NCBI GenBank assembly: GCA_015499995.1
Contig: JADNRV010000216.1
Coordinates: 1-64,000 of the forward strand
From: Flammula alnicola
Lineage: Eukaryota > Basidiomycota > Agaricomycetes > Agaricales > Strophariaceae
DNA: 64,000 nucleotides
Reading direction: 5' to 3'
Shown here: piece after piece, positions 11,411 through 22,162 of the stretch
How positions within the stretch are numbered: position 1 is the first letter of the stretch
Layout of the letters: the number at the start of each line of letters is the position of its first letter
Made by a program: the position numbers and the translations under genes
The notes under the pieces: model-generated
Seen by the model: only the letters and a program-made list of their open reading frames with translations
Database searches by the model: none
Told to the model about the DNA's origin: nothing

Positions 11411-13325
11411 ATGTCTTCCCCATCCCATGTCCGCATCGAACTAGCGCCCAAACCCGGCTTTTGCGTAAAGTCATCGACGCTAACAGCAGCCGTACTACCA
11501 ACCCCTCCATCAGGATCGAAAGTCAAAGAAAATGCGAACCTGCTGGAGCCCGCACGGGTCCGATTCCCGTGGCGAAAGGCCTCAAAGTCTTCGTGAACAT
11601 CGCATGGGACGCCAATGTGCCACCACCTCCCGAGGGAAGCGAAGATGCCATACAACGTGCGATGCAAGGTGAAGACGTGGACGAGGAGAACCCTTCTGGA
11701 TGGTATGTCCCTGTGATTGTCTCGAATGCGAGACAAGACAAGGATAAAGGTGTGTTTTTCTTGAACATTGAGCTTACAATTAAGGTCATGTTCTGACCTT
11801 TTTTCTATGTTACACGTATAGCTGGAAACTCTTCATTGGTGTTTGATTGCATATACAATACCACTGTCAAGTCGCGTACTCTACGCGACCCAGAATTCAA
11901 AGTATTCCTCGTAGGTCCGTATCAGCCTTCAACTGTATACATCATACCTAATACAATATATTCCAATGAAACCAATAAAACAGAACTCGCGCTCCAACGG
12001 ATAGAAGCGCAAACCGGGTTGGCGCTCTCCCGAAACATCGGCACACCTAACATCTCGAGCAAGGGAAAACTACTCCCTCGCACCGTGCAAGTGCCGTCAG
12101 CGCTGCTCCCAGCCCTAACAGGAGCCCCGTCCTCTTCTTCATTATCCTCAAGTAAATCCACCGCAAATGCACCTAAACTAACGGGATCCAACGCGCCACT
12201 CATCCAAGAAATATCTACTGACGAACGCGCCGCGAATGGATCTACACGGACCCACACCGGCAGCGCGTCTTCCAGTCCCAATTTGGATTCGACGATCGAG
12301 CCCACCAGCGAGCCCACCAGCGCACCCGCCCTCTCCAAAAAACATGCAGCTGGCGGATCCTCGGATCGCGATTCTTCCTTACCAGGTCTCAGAGGGATTC
12401 TAAAGAAGCCTGCCGCCACCGCACCCTCCGGATCCTCTTCAGATGGGGTTGCCTCCAAGACATCTGCAAACCAAGCCACGACGAACATCCGCTCGACTGG
12501 TCGTGGACGAAAGACGATGCGAGCCGTTTGCGGATCGACGTCAATGTGCCTGGGCTGGTAAGTCATGCGCGATCTTTTCTTTCTTTCTACCCCTGCCTCC
12601 GTTTTTGGTCTTCCTTCGCGTACCCGAGTCCCTCCTATTCGTTATTGGGTATTGGACATCTCATTTTACAATTCCCGTTCGTACCTGCCTGTTCATCTAT
12701 CTAAGTACGTCCATATTACATGTTCTACATCTACCTAAGTACGTCCATATTGCATGTCCTACGTCTCTTCTACATCTGCTCTTCATCCTTCATTTCACTC
12801 TTTCTACCCTCCGTCGTCTGCTCCACATGCTCAGTTGATCTTTACCCCCCATCCCATCTCAAATGATGTTATCCCTGACGCCCAACGCCCATCCATTACT
12901 CACCCAACCCCATTTTTCTTTTCGCCTTCTCCGACATTCTTCTCGATTCTAATCACAATCTAACATAACCCAAACCCCCACAGACACACACCCTTATCCA
13001 ATCATCGACACTCGATATCGAAGCGCGGCGCCTGACACTGTCCGTGCCGAACAGATGCGCGCTGGACATCGACCTCGCTGTGTCCGACGCCGAGATCGTA
13101 GCACGAATCTCCTCTGCCTATGCTTCGTCCGTATCCGCATCCGTACCCGTAACGGCATCGGCAAAAGCAAAAGCAAAAGCAGTAGCAGATGCTGACGAGA
13201 GGGACAAACGTAAGGAAGCCGAGACGACGAGGACGCTGCAGTTGAAACGCCAGCGCGATTTTGATGTGGACGGCGCAGAGGCGGAATGGAAGGTCGCCAG
13301 TGGGACGGTCGTGATCTACGTCTGA
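11411..13325 (+). CDS. PIH1-domain protein (Nop17/PIH1-like), two frame breaks
   Basis: PIH1 proteins are adaptors of the R2TP (Rvb1-Rvb2-Tah1-Pih1) co-chaperone, which links Hsp90 to snoRNP, RNA polymerase and PIKK assembly. Visible motifs: KPGFCVKSSTLTAAV, GLKVFVNIAWDANVPPPPEG, WYVPVIVSNARQDKDKAGNS, SLVFDCIYNTTVKSRTLRDP, ELALQRIEAQTG. The C-terminal part (DWSWTKDDASRLRIDVNVPG, then TLDIEARRLTLSVPN) fits a CS-like fold. Exons: 11411-11749, 11822-11914, 11984-12557 and 12984-13325. Each of two places needs one extra base to keep the conserved frame: the GGG run at 11556-11558 and the AAA run at 12468-12470. With both, the exons make exactly 450 codons. The second intron (11915-11983) is 69 nt and stop-free, so it can be read through. 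Homopolymer base-call errors or a decaying gene both fit. Confidence 0.8.
12694..12761 (+). repeat. 34-bp tandem repeat inside PIH1 intron
   Basis: Two adjacent near-identical 34-bp copies around CTAAGTACGTCCATATT lie within the 426-nt last intron of the PIH1-like gene. They differ at only a few bases. No function is inferred. Confidence 0.7.
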
Positions 13326-13763
13326 CATCTGAGGTGCATGAAAAATGTACATGAGCATATGTATGTATGTATGGAGTATACACAGTAATGTTTTGAATAA
13401 TTTAACGGCATTGTAACTTGTGAGAGTTAGCTAGGCTTGGAGATCCTCGCACATCCTTCCATCCTAAAGCATGAGGTAGGTTAAGTTAATAAAAATATTC
13501 AGCTGTACGAGTATGATAGATAAACAAGGAGATAAATCACGGTAAAGATCAGTCAGTCGTAAAATCGTAAATACAGCAGTACTAGACATTAGCTTATGCA
13601 CGAAGCTACACTACAACAAAGAGCCGAAGCAGGAAGTCGGTCTATGGCAAGGTCCGTCGTGGAGATAACCAGCACGAGATATGAAAACGGAAGAATGAAA
13701 AGCGAAATGAGACTGGAACAACGGAGGCGATAGCGAGGGAGGAACTGGAACCCAGAGTATGAC
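13326..13763. other. convergent 3' intergenic region
   Basis: The gap between the converging PIH1 and LIM genes. It contains a short TGTATGTA run near 13360 and otherwise AT-rich 3' UTR-like sequence. No gene was seen. Confidence 0.5.
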
Positions 13764-15608
13764 TCAACCGCCAGCCTTTCCGAGCAGGGCATAGCCACCT
13801 CCCTGCGGTCCGTAATTCTGCAAAGGAGTACAAAGTCCGTCAAGTTCTGTACTATATGTAGCAAAAACGGCAGATGTAAAAAAAGCCACATACCTTGCCA
13901 TAACACTGCACGCAGAACGGATCGCCGTCATGGTCACGAAGCCTGTTCGAGTCCAGCGAGGAGTTGCACTCGGTGCACCTGAGACAGTTCTTATGGAAGG
14001 TCTTGCCAACAGCCTTCACCTGTTGGATATTTATCAGACAGGCATCAAACGGAGGATTGCATGATTGACAATGATAAGATATTCATCTTCAGCAGTAATG
14101 AATACCAAAAGCGAGTTGAGAAGCCCCAAGCCCGTAAGCTAATGGTAGAAATCAACGCACCTGTTCGGCAAAATACACGCTCTTCATACATCGAGGACAC
14201 TGAGGTGTCCAGCGCCCCATTTCCTTGGCGAGCCGCCTGTGCCCGTCATATGTACGCCAACGCCGCTGCCGCCATTAGCATTACCCCCGGACAGAACTAT
14301 GCCATACCGAGTGCCCGTGGCGGTCTGCTTCAGCGGGGAAATGTTGCTGAATGTTCCTGGACTTCCAAACCTTGCACCGGTGTTGTTTCGCCCCAGCGGA
14401 GTCACGTTATTAGGGCCCGAGAAACTCTTGTGGTGTAGTCATCTTCTCCCTCCTCTACGATGTCTTCAGCTTCTCTGCTTCGGCTCGAAGGAGACGAGGA
14501 AGTAGGAGAGGAGGTGGAACGTGATGGGATAGACCCAACGCTGTGCGACGTATGATGCTTGTACGGCGTACGCGCAGCACCGCTGCCGTTCAGGTAAAGC
14601 GGTATCGTCCGGGGGATGGTGCCAATCCCCGGTCGTCCCGTATGCGACGGGTACGCGTGCGAGGACGACGAACCAGGCTCAGAGAAAGCATCCAGGCTCT
14701 CCTCAGCGTCGTCATGTTCGCCTTGTTCAGCAATGGCACCACTACCATCAAGCATAAGCACGTCCTGCACCTCGGCCTCCTCTTCCTCCGCAACCGCAGC
14801 TTTGTTCGTAAGCGCATGAGAAATCGAAGTATCATTATTCTGCATTTGATACGCAGCAGAGGTCGGGCTCGGTCTAGGAGGAAAGGTCGGCGAGATAGGG
14901 CTGGTAACAAGAGATCTGTTGGGTCTGAGCCGGGGAAGGTTGGTTTGCGGAGAGCTCGAATGGCTTCCTCCTCCCACACTTCCCGTATTGATAGGGCGCA
15001 ACAAGGCCTGAGGGGGAAATGCGTTGTGGTTCGGAGAAGATGGAGATATAGGCAACGTCGAACGTGCAGCTTCGTCTACGGGGGGTTGAGCATAGGGGAG
15101 GTTTGCGTGCCGAAGATCGCGGGTGCCGAAGTTCTTGAGATGACAGGATTTACTGGCGTGCGATGATATGTGAGATGGCGAAATCAAAAGAATTTAGGAG
15201 GCTGACCAGTATGGCTATTAAAGGCGTTAGTGGGTGGAATTGGATGGGACAAGGAGACGGACCTGTTGATCATGTTCAAGGAGAGTGAACGAGTCAAGTC
15301 TCTTGTTACATGCAGTACATGCGAGACATGGCTATAAATTGAAAGGTGAGATTGTTGATATATTTTGAACGTTACTGTACTAACCTTGTGGTAGAGCTGC
15401 ATAAAACAAGAGACGTGAATACGATGTAAGCACTGAGATGACTCGAGAAGAGGTATGTACCTTGCGCCCAGGACCCATAGCCTGTGAGGTCATAAGATCA
15501 GATTTTAAAATTCGGAAAATTTGAACCATTTGTTCTACTGACCTGTTCGGCGAGATATACGGCCTTTGAACATCTTGGACAGATAGGTGTGCCTCCAAAG
15601 GGATGCAT
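13764..15608 (-). CDS. Two-LIM-domain protein (LIM-linker-LIM), two frame breaks
   Basis: This encodes a zinc-binding protein of about 449 aa with a LIM domain at each end. LIM1 starts at residue ~4: CPRCSKAVYLAEQ, GPGRKLYHKPCLACTAC, then PYCKSCHLKNFG, with every C/H ligand present. LIM2: CPRCMKSVYFAEQ, KTFHKNCLRCTECN, PFCVQCYGK. Between them are ~300 residues of Ser/Pro-rich linker. LIM domains bind proteins, often cytoskeletal or signalling partners; the partner here is unknown. Exons 5' to 3': 15543-15608, 15461-15481, 15385-15396, 15263-15331, 15207-15214, 14161-15152, 13894-14019 and 13764-13817. Exons of 21, 12 and 8 nt are needed to rebuild LIM1. One base is missing near 14430-14440 and another near 14205-14211. 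Adding both gives exactly 450 codons. Confidence 0.85.
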
Positions 15609-15823
15609 TGTGTGGTTGTTAGGAGCTGAGCTACAGACATTTCCTGATTTATCGACTGATATGCTTACATGATTGATATATCGGAGCTTGAAAAGAGAGG
15701 GTGAAATTTTTGGAGTTTTTGAAATCTCTGTTGTGTGTGTACAAGTCCCTCTCTCTCCCTCCTTTGCGCACTTTTTATCCTCAAAATCCTACACATCCCA
15801 CCCCCTTCTTTATCCTATCAAAA
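15609..15823. promoter_or_regulatory. shared divergent promoter, LIM gene and eIF5A
   Basis: Only 215 bp separate the start codons of the LIM gene (-) and eIF5A (+). A CT-rich tract at about 15745-15770 precedes the eIF5A start, as is common at highly expressed fungal genes. No canonical TATA box was seen. Confidence 0.55.
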
Positions 15824-16692
15824 ATGTCCGACGATGAGAGCCATCATCAGACCTTCGAAGCGGTATTCATTGTCTTGCTCGCTTATCGATTCAATTCTGA
15901 TCTTCCTCATCATCGCAGACCGGCTCTGGCGCGTCCTTGACCTTCCCCATGCAATGCTCTGCCCTTCGCAAGAACGGTCACGTTTGCATCAAGGGTATGT
16001 TGAATCCTCTGCCTGTCTCAAGTTGATCTGAATATATTACCCACTTAAGGCCGCCCTTGCAAGATCGTCGACATGTCTACCTCCAAGACCGGTAAGCATG
16101 GTCACGCCAAGGTCCATCTTGTCGCCATCGATGTACGTCTATTTTTCAATCTAGTTGAAATATGAACATATCGCTCACCTTTATTTCTCATAGATCTTCA
16201 CCGGAAAGAAGTTGGTCAGTGACAAGGAGGCAATACTTCCTGTCGACAGTGTTTTCTCACTCCAGTCTCTGCACCGAACAGGAAGATATCTGCCCTTCCA
16301 CCCACAACATGGATGTCCCCAACGTCCGTCGTGATGAATACCAGCTCGTGAGTCACACCACCACGCGTTCTTCGCCTTCCCAGCCTTGAGTCATTCTGAC
16401 ATTCGCGTACCAAATATAGGTCAACATCGATGATGGTTTCCTCAACCTCATGACCGCCGACGGTACCGCCAAGGACGACGTCAAGGTCCCTGAGGGTGAC
16501 CTTGGCAAGGAAATCCAAGCCGGCTTCGATGACAGCAAAGATCTCCTTGTCACCATCATCAGTGCTATGGGCGAGGAGCAGGTAAGCTTTCGTCTTCAAT
16601 TCCTCCTACGTATTGAACCTCCGTCATCTGTGCAAATACTGACTGTTTTCTTCCAGGCCATTTCCTTCAAGGAAGCCCCCAAGCAGGGTTAA
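15824..16692 (+). CDS. Translation factor eIF5A
   Basis: This encodes a 160-aa eIF5A, the hypusine-containing factor that rescues ribosomes stalled at polyproline and other hard peptide bonds and helps termination. The hypusination loop [14 protein letters not shown] is intact, with the modified lysine at residue 54. Other conserved blocks are [26 protein letters not shown] and the C-terminal [20 protein letters not shown]. Seven exons: 15824-15862, 15919-15994, 16050-16132, 16194-16214, 16282-16347, 16420-16581 and 16657-16692. The fourth is only 21 nt (IFTGKKL). The sum is 161 codons with no frame problem. The N-terminus MSDDESHH is the usual short acidic fungal form. Confidence 0.97.
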
Positions 16693-17744
16693 ATTGGTGT
16701 GTAATTTAATTTCTTCGATGTTTTGCTTTCCCTCCCACGTGATGGAAGTGCGGCGATTGCCGCATCCTTCGTATATTGCCTCCCGAATGAAAAGCACCCT
16801 GGCTAACGAAAATTCTTTAGGTTTAAGGTGTCTTATGGTTATAGTTGTCTGTACAATGCATTGTCCCTCGTTTTCAGATACTCTTTCTCGTCTCGCGCAC
16901 GACCCTTTCCCATCTTTTCGCGTTGGCTCGCTCATCCACTCACTCCAACCCCAACGCTATTTTTTTCCTCTTCTACGTTTCTTTTTGTCCTTGTCGACCT
17001 CGTGTACGCTGTGTTCTTCCTGGCTGCCCTTCGTACATCTCACACTACCCATCGATCTTCTTGTTGTATTCCATTCAGGATGAAATGAAAGCAGAATGAA
17101 AAAAGAGAAAGGCTGGCAGAATTAAAATATGTGTTTTGAGAATTTCAAGCGCCTTAGTTTGCGGCTGATCGCGATTACGTCGGTGAGATTAGATCGATTC
17201 CTTCAACGATTGAGTACTTTTTGCAAGAATTGAAAGAACTGGTCAAGCCATTCCCTTTATGGATCTCAGTTTGTTTTTATTCTCCTCGAGATCCTATCAA
17301 CTAATGTCTCCTCGACCTGTAGATTTCGCGTTACTTTTGTCTCGTCGCATACTGTTGCAGAGGGCTCTGCCTGGCCAGGCTATATCATCGCAAAACCGCC
17401 CAAGTTAATAAGCGCTGGTGCCTGACCAGGAACATCATCGCCTTATCAGGGACTCCGGGCCAGGGTGCTCGTCAGGTGAACGGCGTGTGAGCGGTCCAGC
17501 CTCCTGGGATGGATTAAAGGCATCGAGTCAACTTGTCATTTGCCTGCGTACATTGTTCCTGGTCCACGAAGAATAGAGCATCTATCTACGTGCTCCCTTT
17601 CCTTTCCTTCAGCTTATAGCAAGGCCGCCTTGATATTCTCTGGATAGAGGTCTTTCATCACCATCATCATCGTCATCGCTTCCTACTTACTTTCCTTCCA
17701 CTCGAGAAACCGATCAAACGCCGGTAGAGCCACAACAAAGAACC
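16693..17744. other. intergenic, eIF5A to PARG-like gene
   Basis: About 1 kb without a recognisable gene. The first ~400 bp is pyrimidine-rich eIF5A 3' UTR. The rest is the promoter and leader of the PARG-like gene, including the paired palindromic repeats at about 17369-17444. Confidence 0.5.
17369..17444 (+). repeat. paired direct repeats with CCTGGCCAGG-type palindromes
   Basis: Two ~24-bp copies spaced 51 bp apart (starting 17369 and 17420) share the pattern GCCTGRCCAGG, a few variable bases, then CATCATCGC or TATCATCGC. The first contains the perfect palindrome CCTGGCCAGG. They lie 300-375 bp upstream of the PARG-like start and might be binding sites. Confidence 0.35.
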
Positions 17745-18866
17745 ATGCCGTTTGGAGGCGCACCGCCGAGTTACCAAGGCTCTCGCCGCTCAGAGCTAAA
17801 GAGGATAGCTCAAGCAACACTCGCCACCCTTCATAAAGGGTTCTATACAGTCAAAGGAGTGGATTACGTTCTCACTCGAAAGATCAATGAATCGCAACAG
17901 AACACCCGTTTCTATCATCCTCATGATGCCTGGATAAAGCAGTGCCTGACAAGCAAACCCAAAAAACAGTGGAACCCTGAATCCGCCCCAACCTATATCT
18001 CGGTTCTCAATGCCACGACCCTCGACGTTGCGCGGTCTCTCGAGACCCTCTATCGAGAGAACGCAAAGGAGCAATGGCCGACGGGCGTGTTGAGCTCTGC
18101 GTCCCCAGGGCAGCCTGGGGGAAACTTCAAGGCTGGGGATGAAGGCCAGGAGCTGTCAATTTCCCGCTCATCGACGCTCTATTCCTCCTTGACCACGGAC
18201 GAGGCGGCCAAGTTCTACCGGACCCGAAACCACGATGCATACAACACCCATGCGATGGTGTACTCCCCCGGCGTCACCGTCTTCCGCGACGACATCGGGA
18301 AATGGACGTACCCATTCGACATCGACGTTTTGAGCTGTGCCGCCGTGCACGCCGCGGACGTGCGGACCGCGGTATCGTTCAGCCCCGCCAACAGCACCTC
18401 GCGACAGCTAGTCGACCGACGCATCAAACAAGCGATGAAAGAGCGCATGGCGCGCATCCTGTACGTCTTCGAGCAGCGCGGGGTCCGCAACCTCGTGCTC
18501 GGGGCTTTCGGGGCAGGCAACTTTGAAAACAACATCACCACCGTGGCTCGCATTTGGGCGAAGCTGTTGATCGCCCCCGGGGCGCGCTTCGCGGCCTCTT
18601 TTGATCGGGTGATTTTTGCTGTCATGCCAGAGAGCGCATTCAAGGAGTTCCAGAGTGCCTTTTACGCTGCGGGCGCAGCGGTGCATAGGCAGGATAGTGG
18701 GCAGGAGGAGAAGTCGACTCGGAGTTATTCATCGAGGTCGGACAGGCACGATGCGGCACAGGAGGGAAGGTCGATTCGAAGTTGGAGAAGTGAAATTCAG
18801 GATGATGTACAGGAGGGGCGCTCCATTCGAAATTTTGCATCTGGATATGGGGAGGGAAGAGACTAG
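17745..18866 (+). CDS. Microbial-type PARG-like protein (TIGR02452/DUF2263 family)
   Basis: An intron-free gene of 373 codons. The protein resembles microbial-type poly(ADP-ribose) glycohydrolases, a macrodomain-like family that removes ADP-ribose. Family landmarks: TTLDVARSLETL, SSASPGQPGGNFKAGDEGQE (around residues 124-144) followed by SRSSTLYSSL, VYSPGVTVFRDD, and GVRNLVLGAFGAGNF with a downstream WAKLL. The active-site signature in known members is GGG-x6-8-QEE. Here it reads GGN...QEL, so the second of the paired glutamates is leucine and the third glycine is asparagine, which may weaken or abolish catalysis. After residue ~315 comes a low-complexity tail with three repeats of the type QEGRSIRSW. 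The gene converges with the membrane protein gene 210 bp downstream. Confidence 0.82.
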   Translation: MPFGGAPPSYQGSRRSELKRIAQATLATLHKGFYTVKGVDYVLTRKINESQQNTRFYHPHDAWIKQCLTSKPKKQWNPESAPTYISVLNATTLDVARSLETLYRENAKEQWPTGVLSSASPGQPGGNFKAGDEGQELSISRSSTLYSSLTTDEAAKFYRTRNHDAYNTHAMVYSPGVTVFRDDIGKWTYPFDIDVLSCAAVHAADVRTAVSFSPANSTSRQLVDRRIKQAMKERMARILYVFEQRGVRNLVLGAFGAGNFENNITTVARIWAKLLIAPGARFAASFDRVIFAVMPESAFKEFQSAFYAAGAAVHRQDSGQEEKSTRSYSSRSDRHDAAQEGRSIRSWRSEIQDDVQEGRSIRNFASGYGEGRD

Positions 18867-19076
18867 TCTCTTGGTCTGGGGATCGGAGGGATGTCTGCCT
18901 TTGCAGTATTTTGGTATGAATTTCTTGGTCTCTGTATTAATATTGTGTAAGGCCTCCACAACATGTAATGGACAATAGCTACTGCATTGCGAGTGTGAAT
19001 AAGTATACTTGTCACGATATGTATTTTGCATCCAAGCGTCAACCACAATCCAGTGCCAGTATGCCTATAGAGAGAT

Positions 19077-22000
19077 CTACCATCCACCAACGTAGCGGAA
19101 TTTGAGGTCACTTGTGAGATCTGCGAGATCTTCCAGCTCCATGTTCTTGCTGATCCCACCAGGCGCTTCCGCGACCAGCTCTTGCGCATAAAAACCAGAC
19201 ACCCACGAATATAAATCAAAACCACGTCGGGGCATGTCCAGTGGTAGTCGCGGTACAAAAAGAGCGGATATGAGACCCATCAGAAATACGACGACTATGA
19301 GTATGGCCATGCCTAGGTTGTTTATGGTCGTAGTCGTGACGATTTTGTCGCGGTAGCGGCGTCCCACGCTCAAGCCTGAGCCCGCCAAGTAGGGGAGGAC
19401 ATTTCTTGCATCTGCAAGAGCTCGAAATTTTGCGTAATCGACCTCTGAGAGACTCGTATACCCGTAGGGTCCATCTCCACCAGTGAAAGAGATGAGCTAT
19501 GGAAAGGTAATCAGTCCCGTCGATTTCAATAAATTGAATAAGACGATGTGACATACTGATGAAGAAGGCATGTAGTTAGCATTGCGGCCATTATCCTTTA
19601 ACATTTGGTTGACACTGTTGTGGTGGGCTATTATATATCTAACCGAACCAAAAGCATCAAGAAGAGTGACACAAGTAAAACAGACGACGCTTACGCTGCT
19701 TTCAGGTCCGTAGAGTTCAATGCCCGTTTCGTAAGTGGGTCATCGAGTGGTCTGCCTTTTATCTTCTCCTTTATGAGTTGCGTGTTCAGATCCTTGATTG
19801 ATGCAGCCTTGTCCACTATGCGCATGGAGGTCGGAGAGCCCACAGAGCTATTGGAAACCTCCAGCACCCAAGGCTCATAGAGCTCTAAACAAACCGCAGC
19901 GTCGTACCCGATAAAGGTCAAATAGCCATCTTTATCTGGAAGCGAGAAGTTTCCTACGACACCGAAGGACCCATGAGGAGCGAAACTGGTATTCAGCCTA
20001 ACGAGGACGTTTTCCATTGTTACGAAGCCATTGCCGTCTTCGCCTGCTCAATATGGAAATGTCAAAAATCTAGACAAAAATCAGAAATAGATGAACATAC
20101 CCAAGCTCAAAGGAGTGCTGTTAGTACTATGTGCAACGCCGCTGTCCCAAAACACGGCTAAGGAAAAGCATCAATGTCAACGTCATGAGAAAGCCCAGTT
20201 ACGAAAGAACTTCACCGCCTGTAGCAATCCCTGAAGGATCCAACCCGCTGGGAAGAGTATCATTGGGGTGCATCACCTGCGTAAAATTCAGCGGCGCTTC
20301 GAAACCCTGAGGAAAGTCCATCTCGAAGTTCTGGAACAGCCCTCGTATCGTATCGCGAGGTGTGAATAAGTAGGTTAGATTGTTCTCCGACAGCGGTATG
20401 CTATTGAGAAAGCAAACATCATCAACCATGGATTATCATAGCTTCCGCTTGCCAAAATCCACTAACATGTTGTTAGGAATATCTGGTATCTTGGCACACT
20501 TGATCCGAATGCCCCACCGAGGGAATCTAAATTCCATTGGTCAGGCCTAAGTGAAACTGGGCAGAGAATATCTGTACCTCAAAATAGATCCAGGCTCTAC
20601 TGAATTGGATGGTACCGCCTGCATCGGGTCTTGGGGCTTGAGACCAAGAGATGGAGATGTGGTACCCGTCTCGAAGGTCCCAAATCCACTTCCGCCAGGA
20701 ATGAGTTGGGAGAGAGTGACCTCCGAGAAATAAACAGAATCATTATTCCACGAGAGGGACACGACGGAAGGAAGGCTGCTCTCCAGCGAGAAAGGGACCA
20801 ATGTCCACGCCAGGGCGTCGCTCTATGACGAGATATGTAAGATAAGCCCGAATAACTCGATTGAAAGGATGAAAATGCTACCTGAAAAGCATTTTGAAGG
20901 TCCTGTGCTCGTTTAAGGTCAGCGTCTGAAAGATCAGCACTGACTGCGACTTCGTAATAAGTCTGATGCTGATGCTTTAATATACAATCAATCAAATTAG
21001 AGCGTCGACGAAGACTAGTAGAAGGAATAGACTTACCACAATGTCAACGTCGATGTCCACAACACGCGCCAGAATAAAAGTCAATGTTCCAGCAAGCAGG
21101 ACATTGACGAGAAAAAATGCGATCCAAAGAGACCATTGCCTTGTACTGCAAGAGCGTAGATAAGAAAATAATAGACCAAGGACTGACGCTAGCTCTTCCG
21201 AAGAAACTTACTCGTAAAACTTTCGATAGTCCCGATCAGCACCAGGATACGAATGTCTGTCCCAAATTAACCGGAATGCAGGTATTGAACTTGTAGGATC
21301 ATCGGAATGTGCTGCCAAATCTTTCAAGCGAACACCCGAGCCTTGGGAATCCGGCACTCGCGATTGATGTATCACAGTCGCCCAAGCTGTGGAGATATAT
21401 CCAGATAGGAGTGAAAAAAAGGTTGGAAATCGTGAAAGATACAATACACGAACCTGCGGCCTCTAAAATTCCTCTCGCTAGTCTCAACAAACTCGACCCC
21501 ATCATGAAACCTAGCAGCCCGCACCCGGCGCCAACGAATAAACGTGCCCAGAATAACGACTTCCCTCTCGATGTGACTACGAAAACAAGCAAGAAAGGAT
21601 ATGCCAACGCACACAGCAAAATATGTATCGCAAGTTTCCTCCATTGTGGCGCTTCGAAGCTTTTCGCGAATGGGTGTGGTTTCGGAGTTCTAGGAAAGCG
21701 CGAATCTAAGGCGTATCCAGTGGAGGGTGGCGTTTTGATGAATTTAGATGATGAAGGAGGTGTAATTGAACAGTGGGCTCCTGCGGACCAGGAATTAGGT
21801 TGTCGTAGGTGTGCCTCGTGACCCTCGAGGAAGGGATCGTCGACTATGGAAGAGTACGTGTACTCGGGCTGTCTTTTTCGCTGACCATTCCAAGAACGCG
21901 AAGCAGAACTCCGAGAGTCAGCGTCCACATTTTCTGTTAGAGGAAATCGTACAGTCTGCGGAAAATTCGAGGGCAATAGTGGCATGTCCACATCTTCAGC

Positions 22001-22162
22001 ATTTCCATGCGCGTGTTTGTAGTCGAACGAAGGGTCTGACTTGGGCGCAGGTATCTGCCTGCTGATTTGTGGAAGCTCCGTTTCTGAGTCTGGATCGTCA
22101 AATGTAACCTCTTGCGATAGTCTAGAGAGGCCAGGAGGCGGTCGTAGGGGTGTGCGTCGCAT
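19077..22162 (-). CDS. Uncharacterised multi-pass membrane protein with large lumenal/extracellular domain
   Basis: I do not recognise a named family. The N-terminal ~165 residues are polar (RRTPLRPPPGLSRLSQEVTF...), then come two hydrophobic segments (LAIHILLCALAYPFLLVFVV and RLFVGAGCGLLGFMMGSSLL). A third lies in the exon near 21040-21144 (LWIAFFLVNVLLAGTLTFIL). Then follows a ~450-residue domain with several N-x-S/T sites (NNDSVYF, NLTYLF, LNFTQV, LNTSFAPHG, NFSLPD, SNSSVGS), and a last membrane segment near the C-terminus (AILIVVVFLMGLISALFVPR). This suggests four membrane passes with a glycosylated outer domain. There are at least nine exons; the first two are 21454-22162 and 21212-21386 and the last includes 19077-19388 up to about 19497. 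The start is taken as the first good ATG, at 22162; an upstream exon is possible. Confidence 0.7.

Noticed and set aside
11545..11575. Second tRNA T-arm-like stretch (GGGTCCGATTCCCG)
   Set aside because: It lies inside PIH1 coding sequence and lacks a cloverleaf.
11922..12566. 214-codon antisense open frame across the PIH1-like gene
   Set aside because: It lies opposite conserved PIH1 coding sequence and is a by-product of its codon bias.
14543..15166. 207-codon plus-strand open frame
   Set aside because: Very Arg-rich and opposite the Ser/Pro linker of the LIM gene; a shadow frame.
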